Shown: one piece after another, positions 19,915 through 30,913 of the stretch
Layout of the letters: each line of letters opens with the position of its first letter
Position numbering within the stretch: the first letter of the stretch is position 1
Source of the DNA: Comamonadaceae bacterium
Lineage (GTDB): Bacteria; Pseudomonadota; Gammaproteobacteria; Burkholderiales; Burkholderiaceae_C
Direction: 5' to 3'
Assembly: GCA_947445115.1 (NCBI GenBank)
Contig: CANFCG010000001.1
Coordinates: forward strand, 1-64,000
Length of the DNA: 64,000 nt
The notes under the pieces: model-generated
Told to the model about the DNA's origin: nothing
Databases searched by the model: none
What the model saw: the letters and a program-made list of their open reading frames with translations, nothing else
Position numbers and translations under genes: made by a program

Positions 19915-21195
19915 ATGTACGCTTACCAACAACCCGATAACACAGGACACTTTGGCCCTTACGGCGGCAGTTTTGTCTCTGAGACCTTGACGCACGCCAT
20001 CAACGAGCTCAAAGACGCTTACGCCAAATATCAGCACGATCCCGAGTTCATTCGTGAATTTAAGTACGAACTTGCCAATTACGTAGGGCGTCCGTCCCCC
20101 GTGTACCACGCGGCTCGCATGAGCCAAGAGATGGGCGGCGCGCAAATCTACCTAAAGCGCGAAGATTTGAATCACACGGGTGCGCACAAGATAAACAACA
20201 CCATTGGTCAAGCGATGCTGGCTAAACGCATGGGCAAGCCGCGCATCATTGCCGAGACAGGTGCAGGGCAGCACGGCGTGGCGACAGCCACCATTTGCGC
20301 TCGCTACGGGCTTGAGTGCATTGTGTATATGGGCTCGGAAGATATCAAACGCCAAAGCCCGAATGTGTACCGCATGAAGCTCTTGGGCGCAACGGTTGTG
20401 CCCGTGGAGTCAGGTAGCAAGACGCTGAAGGATGCTTTGAACGAAGCTCTGCGCGACTGGGTGACCAACGTGGAGAACACTTTTTACATCATTGGTACGG
20501 TGGCAGGACCTCACCCTTATCCGATGATGGTGCGTGACTTCCAAAGTGTGATTGGTGAGGAATGTCTGACGCAAATGCCTATTCACCTAGCGCATTTGGG
20601 CAAAGATAAACAGCCCGATGCCGTGGTGGCCTGTGTGGGTGGCGGCAGTAATGCGATGGGTATTTTTTATCCGTATATTCCACATGAAAACACACGCCTC
20701 ATTGGCGTGGAAGCCGCAGGTCTTGGCATTGAGACGGGTAAACACGCAGCATCCATTTCGGGCGGTACACCAGGTGTGCTTCACGGTAATCGTACGTATT
20801 TGCTTCAAGACAACAATGGTCAAATCATTGAGACACACTCCATCAGTGCTGGCTTAGATTACCCAGGTGTTGGCCCAGAGCACGCATGGCTTCATGACAT
20901 TGGACGCGCCGAGTACGTGGGCATTACCGATGACGAGGCGTTGAAGGCTTTCCACTATTTGTGCCGTATCGAGGGCATCATCCCAGCACTGGAGTCCAGC
21001 CACGCCGTGGCTTACGCCATGAAGCTGGCAAAAACCATGCGTCCCGATCAGTCGATTCTTGTCAATCTATCGGGGCGAGGTGATAAAGATATTGGCACCA
21101 TTGCGGATGTGTCAGGTGCAGATTTTTTCTGTCGCCCAAGCTGCAAAGTGCAATCAAGCAAAAGTGTTGAATCTGCAGTGGAGTTCAAGCGATGA
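19915..21195 (+). CDS. trpB: Tryptophan synthase beta subunit TrpB
   Basis: PLP enzyme that condenses indole with serine, partner of TrpA. 426 residues from ATG 19915; a TTG at 19894 overlapping the trpF stop would add seven residues (MIIFNFL) that the family does not have. Start region [20 protein letters not shown] lysine Lys92 in [26 protein letters not shown]; phosphate-binding [10 protein letters not shown]; catalytic Glu in LIGVEAAG; C-terminal [13 protein letters not shown]. The tail after residue 400 extends a little beyond the usual end. Stop overlaps trpA by 4 nt. Confidence 0.96.
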   Translation: MYAYQQPDNTGHFGPYGGSFVSETLTHAINELKDAYAKYQHDPEFIREFKYELANYVGRPSPVYHAARMSQEMGGAQIYLKREDLNHTGAHKINNTIGQAMLAKRMGKPRIIAETGAGQHGVATATICARYGLECIVYMGSEDIKRQSPNVYRMKLLGATVVPVESGSKTLKDALNEALRDWVTNVENTFYIIGTVAGPHPYPMMVRDFQSVIGEECLTQMPIHLAHLGKDKQPDAVVACVGGGSNAMGIFYPYIPHENTRLIGVEAAGLGIETGKHAASISGGTPGVLHGNRTYLLQDNNGQIIETHSISAGLDYPGVGPEHAWLHDIGRAEYVGITDDEALKAFHYLCRIEGIIPALESSHAVAYAMKLAKTMRPDQSILVNLSGRGDKDIGTIADVSGADFFCRPSCKVQSSKSVESAVEFKR

Positions 21196-22004
21196 GCCGT
21201 ATTCAAAGTACTTTTGAAGCGCTGCAAAAGCAAGGTCGCAAGGCGCTGATTCCTTACGTCACAGCGGGTTTTCCTTTCGCCAATATCACGCCAGCATTGA
21301 TGCACGGCATGGTGGAAGCGGGCGCGGATGTCATTGAACTGGGTGTTCCTTTTAGCGACCCCATGGCCGACGGCCCTGTGATTCAAAAAGCGGGAGAGCG
21401 TGCTCTGGCGCTTGGCATTGGCCTGGTGCAGGTGTTGGCGATGGTGGCGCAGTTTCGCAAAGATGACGACAAAACGCCCGTCGTGCTTATGGGGTACGCC
21501 AATCCTGTTGAAAAATACGATCTCGTGCATGGCAAAGGAGCATTTATTGCGGACAGCGCCAAAGCCGGCGTAGACGGTGTTTTGGTAGTGGACTACCCGC
21601 CAGAAGAATGCGAGCAATTTGCCGCCGACCTGCGTAGTCAAAACATGGATTTGATCTTCTTGCTAGCACCTACCTCGACTGATTCGCGTATGGCACTTGT
21701 CGGACGCATTGCCAGCGGCTATGTTTACTACGTCTCGTTGAAAGGCGTGACGGGCTCTGGCGCATTAGATGTGGATGCGGTGGCAAGCGCTATTCCGCGA
21801 ATTAAAGCGCACGTGACGATCCCTGTTGGCGTGGGCTTTGGTATTCGCGATGCGGCAACGGCGCGTGCCATTGGCAATGTGTCGGATGCGGTTGTGATTG
21901 GTACGAAAATTATTCAATTGCTAGAAGACCAATCGCACGAAAAAGTGGTGCCAACAGCGATTCAGTTTTTGCGCGAAATTCGAGCAGCACTCGATAAGGA
22001 ATAA
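21192..22004 (+). CDS. trpA: Tryptophan synthase alpha subunit TrpA
   Basis: Cleaves indole-3-glycerol phosphate to indole, which tunnels to TrpB. 270 residues; the catalytic pair falls at the canonical numbers, Glu49 in [11 protein letters not shown] and Asp60 in PMADGPVIQ. The barrel's phosphate site [11 protein letters not shown] is present. ATGA overlap with trpB matches their fixed 1:1 complex. accD begins 3 bp after the stop, an arrangement shared with many betaproteobacteria. Confidence 0.97.
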   Translation: MSRIQSTFEALQKQGRKALIPYVTAGFPFANITPALMHGMVEAGADVIELGVPFSDPMADGPVIQKAGERALALGIGLVQVLAMVAQFRKDDDKTPVVLMGYANPVEKYDLVHGKGAFIADSAKAGVDGVLVVDYPPEECEQFAADLRSQNMDLIFLLAPTSTDSRMALVGRIASGYVYYVSLKGVTGSGALDVDAVASAIPRIKAHVTIPVGVGFGIRDAATARAIGNVSDAVVIGTKIIQLLEDQSHEKVVPTAIQFLREIRAALDKE

Positions 22005-22007
22005 GTC

Positions 22008-22904
22008 ATGTCTTGGTTATCGTCAAAAATTCTCGGCAACAAAATTGATGCGTCTGATGCAGTCGAGCGCCGCAGTGTCCCAGAGGGTTTGTGGTTCAAA
22101 TGCGCATCTTGCGAAGCCGTTTTGTACAAAACGGATTTGGAAAAAAATCAAAATGTATGCCCAAGCTGCTCACACCACATGCGGATTGGTGCAAGAGCGC
22201 GGTTAGATCAGTTCTTAGATCCCGTGGGAGCAGCCGCTTCGCACAGAGAAGAAATCGGCGCAGAAGTCACGCCGATTGATCCGCTCAAATTTACCGATTC
22301 ACGCAAATATCCCGTGCGCATTAAAGAAGCTCAAAAAGCGACTTCTGAAACTGATGCGTTAGTTGTGATGTCGGGCGCTGTGATGTGTGTACCTTTGGTT
22401 GTGGCTTGTTTCGAATTCGAATTTATGGGCGGCTCCATGGGCTCTGTGGTGGGTGAGCGGTTTGTCCGTGGCGTCGAGTTCGCTATCAAAAACAAACTAC
22501 CGTTTGTCTGCTTTACCGCTACGGGCGGCGCACGGATGCAAGAAGGCTTGCTTAGCCTCATGCAAATGGCAAAAACGAATGCGGCACTCACGCGCCTTGC
22601 CAAAAAGAAACTGCCATACATCAGCGTCTTAACCGACCCTACTATGGGAGGTGTGAGCGCTGGATTCGCCTTTCTAGGTGACATCGTTATCGCGGAACCC
22701 AAGGCACTGATTGGTTTTGCAGGTCCTCGCGTGATTGAAAGCACCGTTCGCGTGAAATTGCCAGAGGGCTTTCAGCGTGCAGAATTTTTGATGCAAAAAG
22801 GCGCTGTGGACATGATCGTCGATCGTCGCCAGCTGCGCCAAACCATCGCTAACTCACTTGCTATGCTCCAGCGCCTACCTGCTGAAGCTGTTCAATCCGT
22901 TTAA
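22008..22904 (+). CDS. accD: Acetyl-CoA carboxylase carboxyltransferase beta subunit AccD
   Basis: Carboxyltransferase beta subunit of bacterial acetyl-CoA carboxylase, forming malonyl-CoA for fatty acid synthesis with AccA. 298 residues: N-terminal C4 zinc ribbon with Cys32, Cys35, Cys51 and Cys54, then the crotonase-like carboxyltransferase domain with [40 protein letters not shown] and [16 protein letters not shown]. Its place 3 bp after trpA suggests co-expression with the tryptophan genes. In many relatives folC follows; here lysS follows 12 bp later. Confidence 0.96.
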   Translation: MSWLSSKILGNKIDASDAVERRSVPEGLWFKCASCEAVLYKTDLEKNQNVCPSCSHHMRIGARARLDQFLDPVGAAASHREEIGAEVTPIDPLKFTDSRKYPVRIKEAQKATSETDALVVMSGAVMCVPLVVACFEFEFMGGSMGSVVGERFVRGVEFAIKNKLPFVCFTATGGARMQEGLLSLMQMAKTNAALTRLAKKKLPYISVLTDPTMGGVSAGFAFLGDIVIAEPKALIGFAGPRVIESTVRVKLPEGFQRAEFLMQKGAVDMIVDRRQLRQTIANSLAMLQRLPAEAVQSV

Positions 22905-22916
22905 AAATAAAAAACC

Positions 22917-24470
22917 ATGACCGACATTGTTCTCGACACCAATCAACTCATCGCCGAGCGCCGCGAAAAACTGAAGGCGCTTCGTGCTGGCGGCAATATT
23001 GCCTTTCCGAACGACTTCAAGCCAACGCATAAAGCCGAGGCGCTTTTTTCCCAGTACGACGCCATCGAAAAGGATGACCTCAAGCCTATGGCGGTTGAGG
23101 TCGCAGTTGCAGGTCGCATGATGCTCAAGCGAGTGATGGGTAAAGCTAGCTTTGCGACGCTGCAAGACTCGTCGTTTGGCGCGTCTAATGGCCATATTCA
23201 GATTTACGTGACGAGTGATTCGATTGGTACAGAGACACACGACGCCTTCAAACATTGGGATTTGGGCGACATCGTGGCTTGCACGGGCACGCTGTTCAAA
23301 ACCAAAACAGGCGAACTGTCGGTTCATGCGACCGAAGTGCGCTTGCTGACTAAGGCGCTGCGCCCGATGCCAGACAAGTTCCACGGCGTGGCAGACCAAG
23401 AGGTGAAATATCGCCAGCGATACATCGATTTAATGACCGATGTCGAGACGCGCAAGCGTTTTATGGCACGGTCAAAAGCTGTTGCTTCGATTCGCGACTT
23501 CATGCTTCAGCACGAGTTTTTAGAAGTCGAAACACCGATGCTGCACCCGATTCCAGGTGGTGCCAATGCCAAGCCGTTTAAGACACATCACAACGCGCTA
23601 GATCAAGAAATGTTCTTGCGTATTGCGCCTGAGCTGTACTTGAAGCGCCTGGTGGTCGGCGGCTTTGACCGCGTATTCGAGATCAACCGTAACTTCCGTA
23701 ACGAAGGCATTAGCGTTCGCCACAACCCCGAGTTCACCATGATGGAGTTCTACGCGGCGTATTGGAACTACCAAGACTTGATGACGTTTACCGAAGACTT
23801 GATTCGTCACGCGGCGATGAAGGCAGTGGGTACGCTGCAACTCACCTATGCACACCAAGGCGTTGAGAAGCCAGTTGATTTGGCTGCGCCGTTTGAGCGC
23901 ATTACCATCCGTAACGCCATCGTTAAATACACGGAAGCGGGCGTGAATGGTGAGGGCGGCGCGAGCGCCACGGTCGATAACGCCGCGTGGCTGATCGAAG
24001 CACTTAAAAAACTCGGCTTTAAAGAAGAAAAAGATCGCCTGAGTACGCGTAGCTTGGCTAGCCTGCAAGTGCTGTACTTCGAGGAAACCGTCGAAGAAAA
24101 GCTCTGGCAGCCCACCTTCATCATGGAGCATCCAACCGAAATCTCGCCGCTGGCCCGTGCTAGCGACAGCAACCCCGAAATTACCGAGCGCTTCGAGCTC
24201 TACATCACAGGCCGCGAATTTGGTAATGGCTTCTCTGAGCTAAACGACGCAGAAGAGCAAGCAGCACGCTTTCAAGCGCAAGCCAATGCTAAAGACGCGG
24301 GTGACGACGAAGCCATGTACTACGACCAAGATTTTGTGCGTGCCTTGGAATACGGTTTACCGCCCACGGGAGGCTGTGGTATAGGTATTGATCGCTTGAT
24401 GATGCTGCTGACCAACAGTCCGAGCATTCGCGATGTGATTTTGTTTCCTGCCCTTAAACGCGAAGCTTGA
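22917..24470 (+). CDS. lysS: Lysyl-tRNA synthetase, class II
   Basis: Charges tRNA-Lys in the cytoplasm. The 517-residue class II enzyme has an N-terminal OB-fold anticodon-binding domain (about 65-150), motif 1 near [20 protein letters not shown], motif 2 [20 protein letters not shown], and motif 3 [13 protein letters not shown] at the C-terminus. Length and motifs agree with standard bacterial LysS. There is no prfB immediately upstream, the arrangement known from Escherichia coli; instead it is the last gene of the trp-accD series. Confidence 0.96.
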   Translation: MTDIVLDTNQLIAERREKLKALRAGGNIAFPNDFKPTHKAEALFSQYDAIEKDDLKPMAVEVAVAGRMMLKRVMGKASFATLQDSSFGASNGHIQIYVTSDSIGTETHDAFKHWDLGDIVACTGTLFKTKTGELSVHATEVRLLTKALRPMPDKFHGVADQEVKYRQRYIDLMTDVETRKRFMARSKAVASIRDFMLQHEFLEVETPMLHPIPGGANAKPFKTHHNALDQEMFLRIAPELYLKRLVVGGFDRVFEINRNFRNEGISVRHNPEFTMMEFYAAYWNYQDLMTFTEDLIRHAAMKAVGTLQLTYAHQGVEKPVDLAAPFERITIRNAIVKYTEAGVNGEGGASATVDNAAWLIEALKKLGFKEEKDRLSTRSLASLQVLYFEETVEEKLWQPTFIMEHPTEISPLARASDSNPEITERFELYITGREFGNGFSELNDAEEQAARFQAQANAKDAGDDEAMYYDQDFVRALEYGLPPTGGCGIGIDRLMMLLTNSPSIRDVILFPALKREA

Positions 24471-24502
24471 GCCAGTAACTTTAATCCTGAAAGGATTGCC
24501 TC

Positions 24503-25177
24503 ATGAAGATCATCATCTTTGGCGCCAGCGGTCTAATCGGTCGCGGCGTTTTGCGCGAATGTTTGCTGGACGCAGATGTCTCTGAGGTCCTGCTGGTCGG
24601 GCGTTCTAAGATTGATCCTTCGTTCCATATGCCAACCACGAAGCTGTCTGAATTAGTGATGCCTGACATGTTTGACTACTCAAAAGTGGAGTCAGAGCTC
24701 TCTGGATTCGACGCTTGCTTTATTTGCCTTGGCATTGCGGCCAAAGACATGGCAAATGAAACGCAATATATTCGCCAGACGTTTGATTTGACGATGGCAG
24801 CGGCGAACGTGGTTGCTAAGCTCAACCCGAATATCACATTGACATATGTTTCGGGCGCTGGTACGGACGGCACGGCGCAAAGCAAGTCGCTTTGGATGCG
24901 GGTGAAGGGGCAGGTGGAGCAGGCCTTACTCGCCTTGCCGATCAAACAAGCCGTGATGTTTAGGCCGCTCGCTGTCCAAGCCGTGAATGGCGAGATTGCA
25001 CGAAACGGGCTTTACCGTGTTGGATTTTTTCTAGGCTCACCATTCATCACGCTGCTGCGCAAGTTGCTTCCTAGCAAGATTGTGACGACTGAACAAATGG
25101 GACGAACCATGTTGTCCGTTGCAAAGCAAGGTAGCACTATGCGTGTGTTTGAGAGCGCTGATATCGCACGGTTCTAG
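24503..25177 (+). CDS. NAD(P)-binding Rossmann-fold protein (atypical SDR, HTATIP2-like)
   Basis: A 224-residue atypical short-chain dehydrogenase/NAD(P)-binding protein. The dinucleotide-binding glycine motif FGASGLIGRGVLREC lies at residues 6-20, followed by CFICLGIAAKDMANE and TYVSGAGTDGT. The YxxxK catalytic motif of classical SDRs is not evident, so it may be a reductase or only a nucleotide-binding regulator; its substrate is unknown. The ribosome-binding site AAAGGA lies inside a small perfect hairpin (AATCCT-GAA-AGGATT, 24483-24497), which could damp initiation. It sits between lysS and coaX, 9 bp before the latter. Confidence 0.8.
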   Translation: MKIIIFGASGLIGRGVLRECLLDADVSEVLLVGRSKIDPSFHMPTTKLSELVMPDMFDYSKVESELSGFDACFICLGIAAKDMANETQYIRQTFDLTMAAANVVAKLNPNITLTYVSGAGTDGTAQSKSLWMRVKGQVEQALLALPIKQAVMFRPLAVQAVNGEIARNGLYRVGFFLGSPFITLLRKLLPSKIVTTEQMGRTMLSVAKQGSTMRVFESADIARF

Positions 25178-25186
25178 AATCTCCAC

Positions 25187-25954
25187 ATGCTATTCGCCCT
25201 TGATATCGGCAATTCCCGTTTGAAATGGGCGTTGTACGAAACACCTCATCCCTCTAGCCCTGTCGTTGCGCAGGGTGTTTGCTTCTTGGAAAACATCGAT
25301 CAGCTTGCCGAAAATGATTGGGCAAACTTGCCGTCTCCCAAGCACATTTTGGGCTGTATCGTTGCCGGCGATGCGATAAAAGGACGAGTAAAGGAGCAGT
25401 TGGATATATGGCAAGCCATACCGCAATGGGTGGTGGCCAGTGAAGCCGAATGCGGCTTAACGAATGGTTATGACCATCCCACGCGGTTAGGTGCGGATCG
25501 ATGGATTGCCATGATTGGTGCTAGGCAACGTGCCATTCAGCAAGGCTTGGCGAGTAAACCGCTGGTGGTTGTGATGGTCGGCACAGCAGTCACCGTGGAA
25601 GCTATCGATCCATCGGGTAAGTTTTTAGGCGGCATCATTATTCCAGGTCATGGCATCATGCTCAAAGCATTGGAGTCTGGCACGGCAGGCCTCCATGTAC
25701 CGACGGGTGAAGTTGTGCCATTTCCTACCAATACCAGCGACGCACTCACCAGTGGTGGCACATACGCCATTGCTGGCGCGGTCGAACGGATGATGAACCA
25801 TATGCGTGGGCACTACCGGCAAGAGCCGCACTGCATCATGACAGGTGGTGCAGGCTGGAAAATGGCACCAAGTATGAATACATCATTTGAATTGGTCGAT
25901 AACCTAATTTTTGATGGCTTACTGGTCATTGCCGAAGCACGATTTAAAGCTTAG
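25187..25954 (+). CDS. coaX: Type III pantothenate kinase CoaX
   Basis: First step of coenzyme A synthesis: ATP-dependent phosphorylation of pantothenate. The 255-residue product belongs to the ASKHA-fold type III family, which is insensitive to CoA feedback and is the usual form in betaproteobacteria. Motifs: [11 protein letters not shown] at 6-16 (phosphate 1), [13 protein letters not shown], and [19 protein letters not shown] (phosphate 2), followed by [19 protein letters not shown]. The 3' end overlaps the convergent aminotransferase gene by 11 nt. No birA is adjacent, although birA-coaX pairing is common. Confidence 0.93.
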   Translation: MLFALDIGNSRLKWALYETPHPSSPVVAQGVCFLENIDQLAENDWANLPSPKHILGCIVAGDAIKGRVKEQLDIWQAIPQWVVASEAECGLTNGYDHPTRLGADRWIAMIGARQRAIQQGLASKPLVVVMVGTAVTVEAIDPSGKFLGGIIIPGHGIMLKALESGTAGLHVPTGEVVPFPTNTSDALTSGGTYAIAGAVERMMNHMRGHYRQEPHCIMTGGAGWKMAPSMNTSFELVDNLIFDGLLVIAEARFKA

Positions 25955-27095
25955 ACAAACGATCAAGTGCCAAGTTCAATGTTTCGTCTTTTTTGGCGAA
26001 ACAAAAACGAACCACGCGCTGATCGAACCCATCGCCGTAAAAAGCCGAGAGCGGAATCGCCGCCACCCCCATCTCAGTCGTCAGCCATTTGCAAAATTCT
26101 GCTTCTGATAAATCCGACACGTCGGTAATGTCCACGCACTGAAAGTAGCTGCCTTCCGATGGCAAAATTTTGAATTTGGTTTTGGCCAGTCCTGCACGGA
26201 ACAACTCACGCTTCTTTTGGTAGAACGCGGGCAGAGTGATGTAAGGCTCTGGATTCGCCAAATACGCCGCTAAGCCATACTGGACGGGCGTGTTGACAGT
26301 GAAGACGTTGAATTGGTGGACCTTTCTAAACTCAGTCGTCAAACTGGCTGGGGCGCATACCGTACCCACTTTCCAACCCGTTACGTGAAAGGTTTTGCCA
26401 AAACTAGAGACGATGAAGGCACGATCGGCAAGGCCTGCAAATCTAGCCGCACTTTGGTGGGTGTTGCCATCAAACACCATGTGTTCATAAACCTCATCGC
26501 TAATTAAAAAGATGTTGGTCGACGCGAGCAGCTCTTGCAGCTTCAGCATTTCCGCTTCAGTCCAAATGGTGGCGCTGGGGTTATGCGGCGAGTTAATCAA
26601 GATAGCTCGGGTCTTGGATGTGATTGCGGCACTGATCTTGTCAAAGTCAGGGCGAAAGGTTTTGGGTGTGAGTGGGACTCGCACCACTACACCGCCTGCT
26701 AACTCAATATTCGGAACATAACTGTCATAACAAGGCTCTAAAACGATGACTTCATCGCCTGCTTGCACAATCGCCAAGATGATCGTGATGATGCCTTGCG
26801 TGGCGCCTGCTGTAATAGTGATTTCGGAGTTCGCGTCGTAGCGCTTGCCATGAATCGCAGCTACCTTATCGGATACCGCTTGGCGCAAAGCCGAGATGCC
26901 CACCATCGGCGGGTATTGGTTCAGCCCTTGCTGCATGGCGCTTGTGACGGCATCAACCAATTTGGGATCGCAGTTGAAGTCAGGGAAGCCTTGGCCCAGA
27001 TTGACGGCATTTTTCTCTGTGGCAAGAGCCGACATCACGGTAAAAATGGTCGTGCCAACGGCAGGCAGTTTGGTTTGAATGGCGGGGGTGGTCAT
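25944..27095 (-). CDS. Class I/II pyridoxal-phosphate aminotransferase (methionine aminotransferase, YbdL-like)
   Basis: Fold-type I PLP aminotransferase, 383 residues. The start [20 protein letters not shown], the [11 protein letters not shown] segment, and Schiff-base Lys234 in [15 protein letters not shown] are typical of the YbdL/kynurenine-aminotransferase-like group that uses methionine, phenylalanine or glutamine with 2-oxo acids. It is therefore a candidate for the last step of methionine salvage. It follows the CysB-like regulator by 13 bp on the same strand, which would fit sulfur-responsive control (inference). Converges on coaX. Confidence 0.88.
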   Translation of the reverse strand: MTTPAIQTKLPAVGTTIFTVMSALATEKNAVNLGQGFPDFNCDPKLVDAVTSAMQQGLNQYPPMVGISALRQAVSDKVAAIHGKRYDANSEITITAGATQGIITIILAIVQAGDEVIVLEPCYDSYVPNIELAGGVVVRVPLTPKTFRPDFDKISAAITSKTRAILINSPHNPSATIWTEAEMLKLQELLASTNIFLISDEVYEHMVFDGNTHQSAARFAGLADRAFIVSSFGKTFHVTGWKVGTVCAPASLTTEFRKVHQFNVFTVNTPVQYGLAAYLANPEPYITLPAFYQKKRELFRAGLAKTKFKILPSEGSYFQCVDITDVSDLSEAEFCKWLTTEMGVAAIPLSAFYGDGFDQRVVRFCFAKKDETLNLALDRLSKL

Positions 27096-27108
27096 AGCGG
27101 TTTTAGGT

Positions 27109-28047
27109 TTAAGCGGCTAGGGCTTTATCAATGTCAGATTTGGATAGCTGCGGCGCAAGCGCCATGGCAAAAGAGTAAACGAAATTACGCAGATAAGCAC
27201 CGCGTTTGAAGGCAATTCTAGTAATATTTTTACCAAACAAATGGCCTGCAGGCCTTATCTGGAGAGGCTTAGCAGGCATCGACTGCCCTGCTAACTCGTC
27301 ACGGATGGCCATTTCAGCCAAGATACCCACGCCCATGCCGGATGCTACATAGGTTTTGATCACGTCAGAGTCAATCGCTTCCAGCGCAATACGCGGATGC
27401 AGTTTGGCAGCATGGAATGCCGCATCAATTTTGGTGCGCCCCGTAAACGTGGGGTGATAGGTAATTAAGGGATGCGCCGCCAAGTCGGCAAGCGAAATTT
27501 GTTTTTTGCTTGCCAACGGATGATCTTCTGGCATGACCAGCATGTGTTGCCACTCGTAGCAGGGAAGGGTGACCAGTTCGGTGTAGTCCGCCAGCGATTC
27601 GGTTGCAATGCCGATCTCTGCGGTTTCATCAATCAGCATTCGCGCGACTTGATTCGGATTGCCTTGGTGCAGACTGACATTGACCTTGGGAAATTCAGAG
27701 CGCAAGCTAGCAATGGGGGCTGGCAGCACATACCGTGCCTGCGTATGCGTGGTCGCAATACTGAGCGTCCCGCTATCCTCTGCCGTGTACTGCTCGCCAA
27801 TACGGCGCAGATTACCCAGTTCACGCATGATGATTTCAACTGTTTTTAGGACTTCTTGGCCTGGCTCGGTCAGGGCTTTGATGCGTTTCCCGTGCCGAAC
27901 GAAGATATCAACCCCAAGCTCAGCCTCTAGTTCCAGGATGCTTTTAGACACGCCAGGTTGACTGGTGTGCAGGGCTTTGGCTGCCTCGGTGAGGTTAAGC
28001 CCACGCCTAGCGACCTCTTGAACAAAGCGAAGTTGATGCAAATTCAT
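27109..28047 (-). CDS. LysR-type regulator of the CysB family
   Basis: DNA-binding activator of 312 residues, longer than a generic LysR protein by the usual CysB/Cbl tail. Winged helix at about 1-60 with LTEAAKALHTSQPGVSKSIL as recognition region; effector domain starts TLSIATTHTQARYVLP, the CysB-family hallmark (TTHTQARY), and contains SDVIKTYVASGMGVGI. CysB proteins respond to O-acetylserine or sulfate/thiosulfate and govern cysteine and sulfonate genes. No cys gene is adjacent; its neighbours are ppc (22 bp upstream) and the methionine-type aminotransferase (13 bp downstream). The name cysB is plausible, but the exact subfamily is not provable here. Confidence 0.87.
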   Translation of the reverse strand: MNLHQLRFVQEVARRGLNLTEAAKALHTSQPGVSKSILELEAELGVDIFVRHGKRIKALTEPGQEVLKTVEIIMRELGNLRRIGEQYTAEDSGTLSIATTHTQARYVLPAPIASLRSEFPKVNVSLHQGNPNQVARMLIDETAEIGIATESLADYTELVTLPCYEWQHMLVMPEDHPLASKKQISLADLAAHPLITYHPTFTGRTKIDAAFHAAKLHPRIALEAIDSDVIKTYVASGMGVGILAEMAIRDELAGQSMPAKPLQIRPAGHLFGKNITRIAFKRGAYLRNFVYSFAMALAPQLSKSDIDKALAA

Positions 28048-28069
28048 GTGGAATTAATAGTTTTTAAAC

Positions 28070-30838
28070 TTAACCCGTATTGCGAAGTCCAGCCGCTATC
28101 CCATTGATTGTCATATGAATTCCAAGTTTAACCCTATCGTCTGCCTTGCCGGCACGATAGCGTTTCATCAATTCGACTTGGAGGTGGTGTAGCGGATCAA
28201 TATAGGGGAAGCGGTGCTCAATTGAACGGGCTAAAGACGGGTTGCCTGCTAGACGTTTCTTTTGTCCGGTGATCAGAGTTAAGGCTTCTTGCGTACGCAG
28301 CCACTCGCCTTGCATGAGCGCAAAAATTTTCTCTCGCAATTTTTTGTTGGGCACCAGCTGCGCGTAATGCGCAGCAAGCGCTAAATCGCTTTTTGCCAGC
28401 ACCATATCTAAATTAGAGAGCAGGGTGCGGAAAAATGGCCAATCTCGGTACATGCTTCGTAGCAGGGCGAGACTCGTTTTGTCAGCGCTCATACTCATCA
28501 CCGCACTACCAAAGCCATACCAGCCTGGTAACGACATGCGGCATTGCCCCCAGCTAAAGCTCCACGGAATGGCCCTCAAATCTTCAATTGCTTGATTCGC
28601 TTTGCGCGAAGCAGGGCGTGAGCCAATATTGAGCTCGGCAATTTCGCGAATAGGCGTGGCACTAAAAAAGTAATCACTAAACCCAGTCGTCTCGTAAACC
28701 AACGCCCGATAAGCTTGCATACTTATGTCTGAGAGCGTTTGCGCCATCGCCAAAAACTTATCCGAGGCGATATGCGTGGGCGCGAGCAAACTAGCCTCTA
28801 GTGTTGCCGCAACCAAGGTCTCAAGATTCCGCCGTCCCAACTCAGGATTGGCGTATTTAGAGCCAATCACTTCGCCTTGCTCGGTCAGGCGAATTTGCCC
28901 CCGCACGGTATCAGGTGGTTGCGCCAAAATTGCTTGATAGCTGGGGCCGCCACCGCGTCCCACCGTTCCGCCGCGACCATGGAACATGCGTAGCCGAATC
29001 GGGCTTGACGGGCAAATCGTGTCAAACAGTGCTGTGACGGCCACTTCCGCGCTGTAGAGTTCCCAGTTGCTGGTAAAAATGCCGCCATCTTTATTGCTGT
29101 CGCTATAGCCCAGCATGATGTCCTGTTCGCTGTATTGATGCGCCGCACCGCGCTGCACCATCGCCAAAATGCCGGGTAAGGCGTAAAAATCTCGCATGAT
29201 GGGCGCCGCTTGGCGCAAGTCTTCAATCGTTTCAAAGAGCGGCACGACGATCAAATCGGCTGTTCCTGTATTACTTAAGCGACCTTGAAATAAGCCCACT
29301 TCTTTTTGCAGCACCAGCACTTCCAGCAAATCGCTCACACTCTCCGTATGGCTGATGATGTAGTGCCGAATGGCTTCTGCGCCTAACTGATGGCGCAATC
29401 GATACGCCATTTCAAAAATGCCGATTTCGCTTTGCGCCAATTCCGAATATTCGGTATGCGGCACGCGCAGTGGCCGAGGGTCATCGAGTGCTTGCAAGAG
29501 CAGGGCGCGCTTGGCCAACTCATCAAGCGCTAGGTAATCTTGGCATTGACCTGCCCCGAGCATCAATTCCGCCACAACGGCAGCGTGCTTATCCGAGCTT
29601 TGGCGCAAATCGACGGTTGCCAAATGAAAACCAAATACCTGAACCGCTCGAATAAGGGGATGCAGTCGATACTGGGCGAGCGTAGTGTCGTGGTTTGATA
29701 CTAGCGAGTCCTCAATTGTTTGAAGGTCAGCAAGAAAATCAGCAGGCGATGCATAAGCGTTTTGCGGCTTTACTGCATGGCGCGTGGCTTCGCCGCCCGT
29801 CAGCTCTGCCAAACTAGCTGCCAAACGTGCATAAATGCCGATCAAAGCACGGCGGTAGGGCTCGTCAAGGCGATGCTCGCTGGTATCGGGCGAGCGATCG
29901 GCAAGCCCCTGCATAGCAGGCGTTATGTCTACCAGCATCGTGGAGAGCGAGAGTTCGCCGCCCAAATAATGCACCTCGGTCAGATAGTGACGCAGCACCA
30001 ATTCGCATTGGCGGTGCAGGGCGTAATCTAGCGTCGCCTTGTTGACATTGGGGTTGCCGTCGCGGTCACCGCCCATCCATTGCCCCATACGCAAAAAGGG
30101 CGCTAGAGGTTTGGTCTGTCCTAGGGCAATTTCCAAAGCGCCATAAAGCTTAGGAATTTCACGCAAAAAGGTCGATTCGTAAAACGACAAAGAGTTGTCC
30201 ACTTCGTCCTCTACGGTGAGCTTGCTAAGCCGAAGGAGGCGAGTTTGCCAAATTTGCATTACCAGCACCCGGATACGCGCTTCGTTAGCCGCCAATGCTT
30301 TAGGCGCGAGGGCATCGCGGGGCTGCTGCAAAGCCACAATCTCATCCCGCTCCATCAAGAGCTTGGCAATCGCGCGTTCAGCATCTAAAACACTCTTACG
30401 CTGTACTTCGGTTGGGTGCGCCGTTAAAACCGGCGAAATATAGGCAGTCGATAAAAACTGGGCAATTTTGTTGTGCGGAATTCGCGCAGCATCTAGGCGC
30501 TTGAGCGAACTATCGAGACTGCCTTCTCGCACGCTTCCCTCGCGGTCATGCACAAGCCCACGGCGCAAATGGTGCTGATCTTCCGCTAGATTGACCAGGT
30601 GACTGAAATAGGTGAACGCCCGAATCACCTGCACGGCTTGATCGCTGGTGAGTGATTTAAGCAGCTTGGTAATGCTGATCTCTGCCGCAGGATCTGGATT
30701 GCGCCGAAAGGCCACCGACTGCAAACGAATGCGCTCGACTAACTCGTAGGCAGGGGCGCCATCTTGCTCGCGAATGATGTCGCCCAAGATTTTGCCAAGG
30801 AGTCGAATGTTTTGTTTGAGCGGGAGATCTTTTTTCAT
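28070..30838 (-). CDS. ppc: Phosphoenolpyruvate carboxylase
   Basis: Anaplerotic enzyme that fixes bicarbonate on phosphoenolpyruvate to give oxaloacetate. 922 residues, the usual bacterial length. Catalytic His141 lies in [11 protein letters not shown]; bicarbonate and PEP sites in [31 protein letters not shown] and [19 protein letters not shown]; the inhibitor-binding C-terminus is [11 protein letters not shown]. The 75-bp AT-rich gap upstream contains TATTAT and a Fur-box-like element (30891-30909), both on the expected promoter side. Confidence 0.97.
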   Translation of the reverse strand: MKKDLPLKQNIRLLGKILGDIIREQDGAPAYELVERIRLQSVAFRRNPDPAAEISITKLLKSLTSDQAVQVIRAFTYFSHLVNLAEDQHHLRRGLVHDREGSVREGSLDSSLKRLDAARIPHNKIAQFLSTAYISPVLTAHPTEVQRKSVLDAERAIAKLLMERDEIVALQQPRDALAPKALAANEARIRVLVMQIWQTRLLRLSKLTVEDEVDNSLSFYESTFLREIPKLYGALEIALGQTKPLAPFLRMGQWMGGDRDGNPNVNKATLDYALHRQCELVLRHYLTEVHYLGGELSLSTMLVDITPAMQGLADRSPDTSEHRLDEPYRRALIGIYARLAASLAELTGGEATRHAVKPQNAYASPADFLADLQTIEDSLVSNHDTTLAQYRLHPLIRAVQVFGFHLATVDLRQSSDKHAAVVAELMLGAGQCQDYLALDELAKRALLLQALDDPRPLRVPHTEYSELAQSEIGIFEMAYRLRHQLGAEAIRHYIISHTESVSDLLEVLVLQKEVGLFQGRLSNTGTADLIVVPLFETIEDLRQAAPIMRDFYALPGILAMVQRGAAHQYSEQDIMLGYSDSNKDGGIFTSNWELYSAEVAVTALFDTICPSSPIRLRMFHGRGGTVGRGGGPSYQAILAQPPDTVRGQIRLTEQGEVIGSKYANPELGRRNLETLVAATLEASLLAPTHIASDKFLAMAQTLSDISMQAYRALVYETTGFSDYFFSATPIREIAELNIGSRPASRKANQAIEDLRAIPWSFSWGQCRMSLPGWYGFGSAVMSMSADKTSLALLRSMYRDWPFFRTLLSNLDMVLAKSDLALAAHYAQLVPNKKLREKIFALMQGEWLRTQEALTLITGQKKRLAGNPSLARSIEHRFPYIDPLHHLQVELMKRYRAGKADDRVKLGIHMTINGIAAGLRNTG

Positions 30839-30890
30839 TGATTCGGGCTTATGATTTATTATTTAACATAATATAAATTGTGTTATTTTT

Positions 30891-30909
30891 TATGATGATA
30901 ATGATTATA
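30891..30909. promoter_or_regulatory. Fur-box-like 19-mer upstream of ppc
   Basis: This stretch agrees with the 19-bp enterobacterial Fur consensus at 15 of 19 positions, including 13 of the 14 central bases (ATGATAATGATTAT versus ATGATAATCATTAT). It lies 53-71 bp before the ppc start and just past the end of the acylase gene. The surrounding 75 bp are extremely AT-rich, which raises the chance of a fortuitous match, so this is only a candidate. Confidence 0.3.
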
Positions 30910-30913
30910 AAAA

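Noticed and set aside
19166-19915. trp leader peptide or attenuator in front of trpF/trpB
   Set aside because: truA and trpF overlap and the trpF-trpB gap is 17 bp, leaving no space; no run of Trp codons is present.
21048-21641. Long minus-strand open frame (197 codons) opposite trpB/trpA
   Set aside because: It lies wholly opposite strongly conserved genes, has no family features and is rich in His, Arg and Cys, as expected for a shadow frame.
24483-24497. Hairpin before the NAD(P)-binding protein as a riboswitch or terminator
   Set aside because: Only a 6-bp stem with a 3-nt loop; it may mask the ribosome-binding site but is too small for a riboswitch and has no U-run.
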